A DNA stretch of 64,000 nt from contig NZ_BCQF01000010.1 in NCBI RefSeq assembly GCF_001544295.1, forward strand, positions 1-64,000. Reading direction: 5' to 3'. Source of the stretch: Enterococcus pseudoavium NBRC 100491 (GTDB taxonomy: Bacteria > Bacillota > Bacilli > Lactobacillales > Enterococcaceae). The notes beneath the pieces were generated by a model. That model was given only the letters and a program-made list of their open reading frames with translations, had not been told where the DNA came from and ran no database searches. Made by a program: the position numbers and the translations under genes. Numbering within the stretch: the stretch's first letter is position 1; the number at the start of each line of letters is the position of its first letter. This document shows, one piece after another, positions 58,876-64,000 of this stretch.

Positions 58876-58978
58876 GTAGAGAAGTGCTTGAATTCTAAAA
58901 AATGGTCCCTCGATAAGGGATACGTATTTTTGGAAATCTCGATCAAGTTATAAAAGTATTTGATAAAACAACAGCTAA

Positions 58979-59018
58979 AAGCAGGAGCGCGAATAAAAAC
59001 GTGCGCCTGCTTTTTTTG
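58979..59018 (+). terminator. Terminator of the glycyl radical enzyme gene
   Basis: AGCAGGAGCGCG (58980-58991) pairs with CGTGCGCCTGCT (59000-59011) with one mismatch, followed by T6. Confidence 0.8.
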
Positions 59019-59039
59019 CTGAAGGGATTAAAATAAAAA

Positions 59040-59096
59040 TAGTTGTCAAAGTAAACTAATCGTAGTAATCTTTATTTAGTTGCTAAAGTAAACTAT
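59040..59096 (+). promoter_or_regulatory. marR promoter with duplicated 19-bp operator
   Basis: -35 TTGTCA (59043-59048) and -10 TAATCT (59066-59071), 17-bp spacer. TAGTTG-nn-AAAGTAAACTA occurs at 59040-59058 (over the -35) and 59078-59096 (just after the transcription start), 38 bp apart, each with TAGTT/AACTA ends in inverted orientation. Confidence 0.7.
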
Positions 59097-59113
59097 TTGT
59101 GGAGGTGTAAACG

Positions 59114-59554
59114 ATGGAGACAGGCGATATACGAAAGTTCAATCGCTATTACACACGAATTTTAGGCGTCTTCGATCAAAAAGTCTTTGACTTGGATTAT
59201 TCGATGAGCGAGATGCGGATATTAGGGGAGATCGGCCGGCACCCCAGCATTACTGCTAACGAATTAACGAAGTATTTGAATATTAAGAAAAGCTATTTGA
59301 GCCGGAAACTGAGTAAATTGGAAAAGAATACATATATTTATAAAATGAAAGATCCCAATGATAGTCGTAATCTCCATTTATTTCTGACGGAAAAAGGAAA
59401 CGCTTTGAACGAATACGTTGAAGAACAGTCCGATCAGCAAGTAATCGAGTTACTGGAGCCTTTATCAGATGACGATTATCAAGAATTAGTCGCGGCGATG
59501 GGGACGATTGAAAAAATTTTATATCAAGTCATCCCGAATGAATTAGAAGAATAA
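59114..59554 (+). CDS. MarR-family transcriptional regulator
   Basis: A 146-aa MarR protein: winged helix at about 30-95 (ITANELTKYLNIKKSYLSRKLSKLEKNTYIYK, then wing PNDSRNLHLFLTEKG) flanked by dimerisation helices. It precedes a GNAT gene by 18 bp; some relatives are fused MarR-GNAT proteins. Autoregulation via the duplicated operator is likely. Confidence 0.88.
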   Translation: METGDIRKFNRYYTRILGVFDQKVFDLDYSMSEMRILGEIGRHPSITANELTKYLNIKKSYLSRKLSKLEKNTYIYKMKDPNDSRNLHLFLTEKGNALNEYVEEQSDQQVIELLEPLSDDDYQELVAAMGTIEKILYQVIPNELEE

Positions 59555-59572
59555 AAAAAGGAGTGAATCAAA

Positions 59573-60067
59573 TTGTCAGAAATAAGAATTATCCCTTTTG
59601 AAGAACAATACACAGACCAAGTGGTTGATTTGATCTTGCCGATTCAGCAGACTGAATTCGGAATTGAAATTAGTCTGACTGATCAGCCAGATCTCTTGAA
59701 AATTAAAGAAGAGTACATCGATCGTGGGGGAAACTTTTGGTTGGCGCTTGACGGTGAACGGGTCGTTGGCACGATCGCTTTAGTGAAGCTGAAAAATCAT
59801 AATGGGGCCATCAAAAAAATGTTTGCCGCAAAAGAATTTCGCGGCGAAAAACAAGTTGGGAAGAAATTATTGGATACTTTGGTGGACTATTGTAAAGCGC
59901 AGGGGTACCAACGCCTTTATTTAGGAACGGTCGATGTGCTGAAAGCCGCACAACGCTTTTATCAAAAAAATGGCTTTGAGCACTGGCCTAAGTCGCAGAT
60001 GCCCCAAGATTATCATTTGATGGATGTCGACACGGTCTTTTTTAGGCGTGATTTGACCGCTGAATAA
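59573..60067 (+). CDS. GNAT-family N-acetyltransferase
   Basis: A 164-aa GNAT with the acetyl-CoA loop in KKMFAAKEFRGEKQVGKKLLDTLVDYC (about 83-109; R/Q-x-x-G-x-G/A is seen as RGEKQVGKK) and the C-terminal FYQKNGFEHW. The TTG start at 59573 follows AAAGGAGTG. Co-transcribed with marR. Substrate unknown. Confidence 0.85.
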   Translation: MSEIRIIPFEEQYTDQVVDLILPIQQTEFGIEISLTDQPDLLKIKEEYIDRGGNFWLALDGERVVGTIALVKLKNHNGAIKKMFAAKEFRGEKQVGKKLLDTLVDYCKAQGYQRLYLGTVDVLKAAQRFYQKNGFEHWPKSQMPQDYHLMDVDTVFFRRDLTAE

Positions 60068-60234
60068 CGGTTATTGATAATCCAGTGATATAAATGATTT
60101 TGGCAAGGTCTGCAACTTGAGTTTTTCTCTTGAAATGACGAGCATAAAAAAATTAGTTGTTCATTTTTCGTAAGCATTTCTTTGGATCAGGCGCTATAAT
60201 CTAAGCATCGAGTTATGACGAGGAGCGAGGCAAC

Positions 60235-61275
60235 ATGATTACGTCAAAGCAAAAACAGGAAGAATATTACCGAGCGCTGAAAGAAAAGGATCGAAATTAT
60301 GAAGGAATCTTTTTTGCCGGAATAAAGACGACGGGGATTTTCTGTCACCCGACTTGTCGAGCTAGGAAACCGAAATTTGAGCATTGCGAGTTTTATGAAA
60401 CGGCTGAAGAAGCGTTATTAGCAGGTTATCGGCCTTGCAAGCTTTGCCAGCCGCTGTCCTTTCCTCGGGAGCTTCCGACAGAGGTCCAGTTCTTGGTGGA
60501 TGCAGTCGAGGAACAACCGGAAAAACGTTGGACAGAAGCCGATTTTGCTGAATTTGGCCTGAATTCAGCGACCGCTCGCAGAAAATTCAAAGAAATTTAT
60601 CAGATGACTTTTATGCAATATGCGCGGGCCCGAAGAATGGGGTTAGCGTTTAAGGAGATCAGTCAAGGGGGCAAAGTGATTGATCAACAGTTTGAAGCAG
60701 GCTATGAATCCGCCAGTGGATTCAATGATGCCTTTACTAAAATTATGGGGAATCCCGCGAAAAAAGTGACCCTTCGACCTTTAAGTGCCACGTTTATTTC
60801 AACGCCAATCGGTCGAATGCTGTGCTTAACGGACGATGAGTTCTTGTATTTACTAGAGTTTGAAGACCGACGGGGCTTAGAACGGGAAATTGAGCAATTA
60901 CGGACAAACTATAATTTTCGGATAATTTATGGCCAAACGACGATCAGTCAGCAAGTTTCAGAACAACTAGCTGAGTATTTCAAAGGGGAGCGTCACGAAT
61001 TCTCATTGCCTTTATTTTTGGATGGTTCGGCTTTCCAAAAAGCCGTCTGGCAGGTTTTACTGACCATTCCTAGCGGGGAAACGGTCAGTTATCGTGAGAT
61101 TGCCTTACGCTTAGGAGATAAAAATAAAGTGCGGGCAGTCGGCCGTGCCAATGGCAGTAACAAACTGGCGATTGTGGTTCCTTGCCATCGAGTAATTGGC
61201 AGCGATGGGAAGCTAACTGGCTATGCCGGTGGCTTGAAACGCAAACAATATTTGCTGGACCTAGAACAAAAATAG
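60235..61275 (+). CDS. ada: Bifunctional Ada protein (methylphosphotriester repair, AraC HTH, O6-alkylguanine methyltransferase)
   Basis: A 346-aa protein with all Ada parts: N-terminal Zn domain with Cys37, Cys41, Cys68 and Cys71, equivalent to Cys38/42/69/72 of E. coli Ada; an AraC-type HTH (about 85-175, [32 protein letters not shown]); and a C-terminal methyltransferase with the acceptor Cys in VVPCHRVIG (about residue 312). It accepts methyl groups from phosphotriesters and O6-methylguanine and probably activates its own gene. TATAAT at 60195-60200 is a likely -10. Confidence 0.92.
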   Translation: MITSKQKQEEYYRALKEKDRNYEGIFFAGIKTTGIFCHPTCRARKPKFEHCEFYETAEEALLAGYRPCKLCQPLSFPRELPTEVQFLVDAVEEQPEKRWTEADFAEFGLNSATARRKFKEIYQMTFMQYARARRMGLAFKEISQGGKVIDQQFEAGYESASGFNDAFTKIMGNPAKKVTLRPLSATFISTPIGRMLCLTDDEFLYLLEFEDRRGLEREIEQLRTNYNFRIIYGQTTISQQVSEQLAEYFKGERHEFSLPLFLDGSAFQKAVWQVLLTIPSGETVSYREIALRLGDKNKVRAVGRANGSNKLAIVVPCHRVIGSDGKLTGYAGGLKRKQYLLDLEQK

Positions 61276-61277
61276 TT

Positions 61278-61311
61278 AAAAAGAGCCTTGGCGTACGCCA
61301 AGGCTCTTTTT
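61278..61311. terminator. Bidirectional terminator (34-bp perfect palindrome)
   Basis: Perfect dyad centred on GTAC at about 61294, with A5 and T5 ends; serves ada (+) and the CDF gene (-). Confidence 0.9.
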
Positions 61312-62472
61312 CTATAATAGATACGTCCGGTCAAAGGTGATGGTGAGTTTGGCGGGCGAGTTTTCTGTAATGAAGCGTTGACTAATCTGATCTTGCAATT
61401 CCGAATTAGAAACTTTTTTTAATTCCGCCGGGACGACTAAATCGAAGTAAATCGTTTCCGGGGTCGTTGTTTTGTCCACCCGCAAATCATGAAAACGTAA
61501 ATGGGGATCGATATTTTTTAGGATTTTTTTCAATTCCGGTGCGACGCGTTTGAAATCCGGATCATCTAAGGGATACGGATCCAAGTGACATACGAGATCC
61601 ACGCCGAGATTTTCTTTCACATCGTATTCAATAGCATCAATGACTTCATGGGCATGGGGCAAGCTCCAGTCTTGATTGACCTCGATATGGACGGAAGCAA
61701 AGATGCTGTTGGGGCCGTAACTATGGATCAACAAATCGTGGTAGCCGATAATATCCGAATAATTATCGAGATGCTGACGAATCGCCTGCACTTCAGTATC
61801 TGGCGGACGCACCCCCATCAGATCATTGATAAATCCGAGAATCATCTTGATCCCGGAATAAATGATGTATAAAGCAATCAAGAAACCGATATATCCATCG
61901 ATCCGCCAGCCGCTGAACCATTCGATCACGGCTGAGATCAAGACGGCAATCGTAGTGTAGACATCATTGATACTATCTTGAGCGGTGGCTTTCAGGGTGT
62001 CAGAGTCAATCTCGCGGCCGAGCCGGCGATACATGAAGGATTGCCAAAACTTCATTAAAATGGATAAAATCAAAACAATATAAATAATCGGCGAAAGTAA
62101 TACGCTGCTTGGTTTTAAAATTTTCACAAAGGAGCTGTCTAAAAAACGCACACCGACGTAGGTCACTAAGATCGAAATGACAAAGCCGCTGATATATTCA
62201 AAGCGTTCATGACCATAGGGGTGGTCTTCGTCGGCGGGTTTGCCGGCAATTTTGAAGCCCGCTAAGGTAATGATCGAAGAGGCAGTATCGGATAAGTTAT
62301 TCATGGCATCGGCCATGATAGAGACACTACCAGATAAAGAACCAATGAAAAATTTTGCTATAAAAAGCACCAAGTTTGAAAGTAAACCTAAAATACCGGC
62401 GAGAATACCGACACTGGTTCGTTTGTTTCCCTTGGAACGTTCGGTAATTTTGTTAATTAAAAAAGTGAGCAT
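61312..62472 (-). CDS. Cation diffusion facilitator metal exporter
   Basis: A 386-aa CDF antiporter: about six membrane helices (first 220 residues) with the metal-site pair SIMADAMNNLSD (about 51-62) and TAQDSINDVYT (about 163-173), then a long cytoplasmic domain (about 225-386) with HAHEVIDAIEYD-type His/Asp clusters. It probably exports Mn, Zn or Fe; the Asn/Asp combinations DAMNN and DSIND are compatible with the Mn-type branch. Single-gene unit. Confidence 0.9.
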   Translation of the reverse strand: MLTFLINKITERSKGNKRTSVGILAGILGLLSNLVLFIAKFFIGSLSGSVSIMADAMNNLSDTASSIITLAGFKIAGKPADEDHPYGHERFEYISGFVISILVTYVGVRFLDSSFVKILKPSSVLLSPIIYIVLILSILMKFWQSFMYRRLGREIDSDTLKATAQDSINDVYTTIAVLISAVIEWFSGWRIDGYIGFLIALYIIYSGIKMILGFINDLMGVRPPDTEVQAIRQHLDNYSDIIGYHDLLIHSYGPNSIFASVHIEVNQDWSLPHAHEVIDAIEYDVKENLGVDLVCHLDPYPLDDPDFKRVAPELKKILKNIDPHLRFHDLRVDKTTTPETIYFDLVVPAELKKVSNSELQDQISQRFITENSPAKLTITFDRTYLL

Positions 62473-62549
62473 TAAAAATCATCCTTACTAAATCAATTTG
62501 TATTAGTATAACTGAAAATGAGAAAGAGCAGAAGTAAAATTGTTTTAAA

Positions 62550-62587
62550 AAAGGTAAACTTCAAAATATTTAAAGTTTACCTTTTTG
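62550..62587. terminator. Hairpin with T-runs on both strands, upstream of divergent genes
   Basis: AAAGGTAAACTT (62550-62561) pairs with AAGTTTACCTTT (62573-62584). It lies between the CDF start and the orphan gene, where no upstream gene needs termination in either direction, so it may be an insulator, attenuator or protein site. Confidence 0.5.
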
Positions 62588-62700
62588 TCAATGCGTTTTT
62601 TAATAAAAAAATAGGGCTTATCTCAGCTAATTAAAATGAAAGCACTTTATAATAGTTATATACATAAATAAGAAAAAAAGGGGAAAATGGAGGGGCTATT

Positions 62701-63042
62701 ATGCAAAGTCAGGTAGATATAACTTTATGGAATATTCAAACAAGCAATGTTGTGACTGCTTTAGAAGATTTTATTGAAGACTGGAAAGTATCGAAAAACA
62801 GTGATCTTGATGAATACTTACGCAGCTATCCTGGTTATTTCAAAAGCGATGAACCAACGCGGGAGGCTATTCGATTAGTATTAGGCTATGGGAAAGAATT
62901 GATGGATGGGACGCGCGACAATGTCGGTTTTTATGAAAATAAAATCTGGCGAACTGAGAGCGGTGAAAGTGTCCGCATGACTCATTTTCATGAGCGAACG
63001 ATCTCAGGTTTGATGCAAACGATCATTAAAGCAAGAGGATAA
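62701..63042 (+). CDS. Unrecognised 113-aa soluble protein
   Basis: ATG 62701 follows GGAGGGG; TATAAT at 62648-62653 is a good -10, but no -35 is obvious. The protein is largely helical by composition, with acidic N-terminal half, Trp9 and Trp28, and a short His-containing segment TESGESVRMTHFHERTI. No signal peptide, membrane helix or known motif. It has its own terminator, so it is a real single-gene unit. Confidence 0.65.
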   Translation: MQSQVDITLWNIQTSNVVTALEDFIEDWKVSKNSDLDEYLRSYPGYFKSDEPTREAIRLVLGYGKELMDGTRDNVGFYENKIWRTESGESVRMTHFHERTISGLMQTIIKARG

Positions 63043-63045
63043 GCT

Positions 63046-63090
63046 AAACCGGGACCTAGACGGCTGAGTGTCTAGGTCCCGGTTTTTTTG
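63046..63090 (+). terminator. Terminator of the 113-aa gene
   Basis: AAACCGGGACCTAGAC (63046-63061) pairs with GTCTAGGTCCCGGTTT (63070-63085), followed by TTTT. Confidence 0.9.
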
Positions 63091-63490
63091 TGGCTCGTCG
63101 CCTGCAAGCAAAGAATTTGATTCAGTATAATTACTCGATTTGATCGCTTTTTTTTGCGTATGTTTTATTAAATAAAAAAGTTAAACAATTCAGGGGTTTT
63201 GTCTAATAGTCATAATGTTTTAGTAATCGGAAATAGTATTTGAAAATATTGTTTTGTTAAATAATTGTAATCATAAATGTTTACGATGAGTCTGATAAAT
63301 CACCGATCCAACAATAATTATTGCAATAATTTTATCTAGATTGACCGGTTTTAACAACTTTTATTAGTGTTTTAGAAGATTTTGTGAATATATGTTGACT
63401 CTTTAGACACAATCTGAAATTAATGATATTATAGTAGATGATTAAGGAAAATATTATATATAGTAATATATTTAGAAATGAGGGATCCGT
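63091..63490 (+). other. AT-rich 400-bp region before the surface protein gene
   Basis: No gene is visible. A perfect 16-bp palindrome AATTATTGCAATAATT lies at 63316-63331. TTGACT at 63395-63400 could be a -35, but no -10 is properly spaced. A long AT-rich 5' region is common for regulated cell-surface genes. Confidence 0.4.
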
Positions 63491-64000
63491 GTGAAGTACA
63501 ATAAAGTAGTAAGTCTACTAGCGCTAGGGACTTTGACAGCTCCGACTCTTTTAGCTTCACAACAAGTCTTTGCTGAAGAAAGTAGTACCGTTGCTAGTAA
63601 CTCGGCTACGGTTTCTTCAAGTCAACAGTCGACTGAAAGTTCTGGTACGGAAAGTACAGGAAGTTCTGAAGAGCCAGTAATCCAACCGCATAATTTGTTA
63701 GTAAATGGTAATTCGCTTATTAATAATAGTTACACTGATGAAAAGGGAAATAGCATTGCTTTCCAACCAGTCTCTGAAGAAGGCTTGGTTGCTGGAACAG
63801 AAGTTCATTACACTGTGACATTGGCTGATAAGTTTGAGCTAAAAGAAGTGATTGTAACGAGTCAACAAACTGGGGCTGTAATATCAACCAGTGGAGATGG
63901 AAACAGTAAATTTACGATGCCGGACTCGGATGTAACCGTTCAGTTTAATGTAACTGAAAAAGCCGAAGAAAAGCCAACACCTGAACCAGAACCAGTTCCG
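63491..64000 (+). CDS. Secreted surface protein, N-terminal part (truncated by window end)
   Basis: An open frame of 170 codons with no stop before the window ends. The GTG at 63491 follows GAGGG (63480-63484). A signal peptide is clear: MKYNK, a hydrophobic core VVSLLALGTLTAPTLLA, and a cleavage site after QQVFA. A Ser/Thr-rich stretch (about 28-60), a beta-rich domain ending in FTMPDSDVTVQF (the pattern of bacterial Ig-like/InlB B-type repeats), and the start of a Pro-Glu repeat (TPEPEPVP) follow. An LPxTG or WxL anchor, if present, lies beyond the window. Confidence 0.8.
   Translation, partial: MKYNKVVSLLALGTLTAPTLLASQQVFAEESSTVASNSATVSSSQQSTESSGTESTGSSEEPVIQPHNLLVNGNSLINNSYTDEKGNSIAFQPVSEEGLVAGTEVHYTVTLADKFELKEVIVTSQQTGAVISTSGDGNSKFTMPDSDVTVQFNVTEKAEEKPTPEPEPVP

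Noticed and set aside
63046-63085. GGGACCTAG/CTAGGTCCC as a further copy of the RpiR dyad
   Set aside because: It forms a long stem with a T-run directly after a gene and is a terminator; the arms are separated by a loop unlike the compact TGGAC-nTAG-GTCCA dyads.

Overview
The window is a gene-dense chromosomal segment of a low-GC Gram-positive lactic acid bacterium. Enterococcus or a close relative is most likely, judging by alpha-glycerophosphate oxidase with a glycerol kinase that carries the HPr-phosphorylatable His, a tagatose-6-phosphate lac set, many PTS operons, a thrS T-box, a phosphoketolase and consensus SigA promoters with AGGAGG ribosome sites. I cannot name the species. I see no rRNA, tRNA, transposase, integrase or CRISPR array, and composition looks even throughout.

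Layout. 1-5.4 kb: a DeoR-regulated galactitol-family PTS with a PfkB kinase, a small membrane protein and a FucA-type class II aldolase; the substrate is unknown. 5.4-11.5 kb: a divergent regulon of a deoC-like aldolase plus an RmlD-like reductase facing a mannose-family PTS, mannose-6-phosphate isomerase and a GntR regulator, with the same 10-bp palindrome in both promoters. 11.7-19 kb: a tagatose-pathway island of gatCBA-type PTS and lacABCD with two DeoR/LacR paralogues. 19-26.1 kb: a HelD-type ATPase with a tandem-HTH MerR protein, an antitermination-controlled 6-phospho-beta-glucosidase, a VOC protein and a P1B metal ATPase.

26.4-32.8 kb: glycerol use (glpO, glpK, glpF, then dhaK, dhaL, dhaM). 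32.9-39.5 kb: M20 amidohydrolase with MFS carrier, deoxynucleoside kinase with PnuC carrier below an NrdR-like palindrome, PadR with a 14-TM drug exporter. 39.5-49.4 kb: LysR regulator facing metE-metF, phosphoketolase, a small MoaF-like protein, and thrS behind a Thr T-box. 49.5-54.1 kb: alpha-glucoside PTS (IIA, IICB), GH4 phospho-alpha-glucosidase and an RpiR regulator; two identically placed palindromes suggest activation. 54.1-58.9 kb: a glycyl radical enzyme, its activase, a DeoR regulator and an unrecognised 107-aa protein. 58.9-64 kb: MarR-GNAT pair, one-piece Ada, CDF metal exporter, an orphan 113-aa protein, and the start of a secreted surface protein that runs off the window.

Most of the island feeds phosphorylated sugars or polyols into triose phosphates (tagatose-1,6-bisphosphate, DHAP, glyceraldehyde-3-phosphate), and several first promoters carry CcpA (cre) sites, so it reads as a carbon-catabolism region under CcpA with local regulators. 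Operators are annotated by inspection of the sequence; no database or folding program was run.
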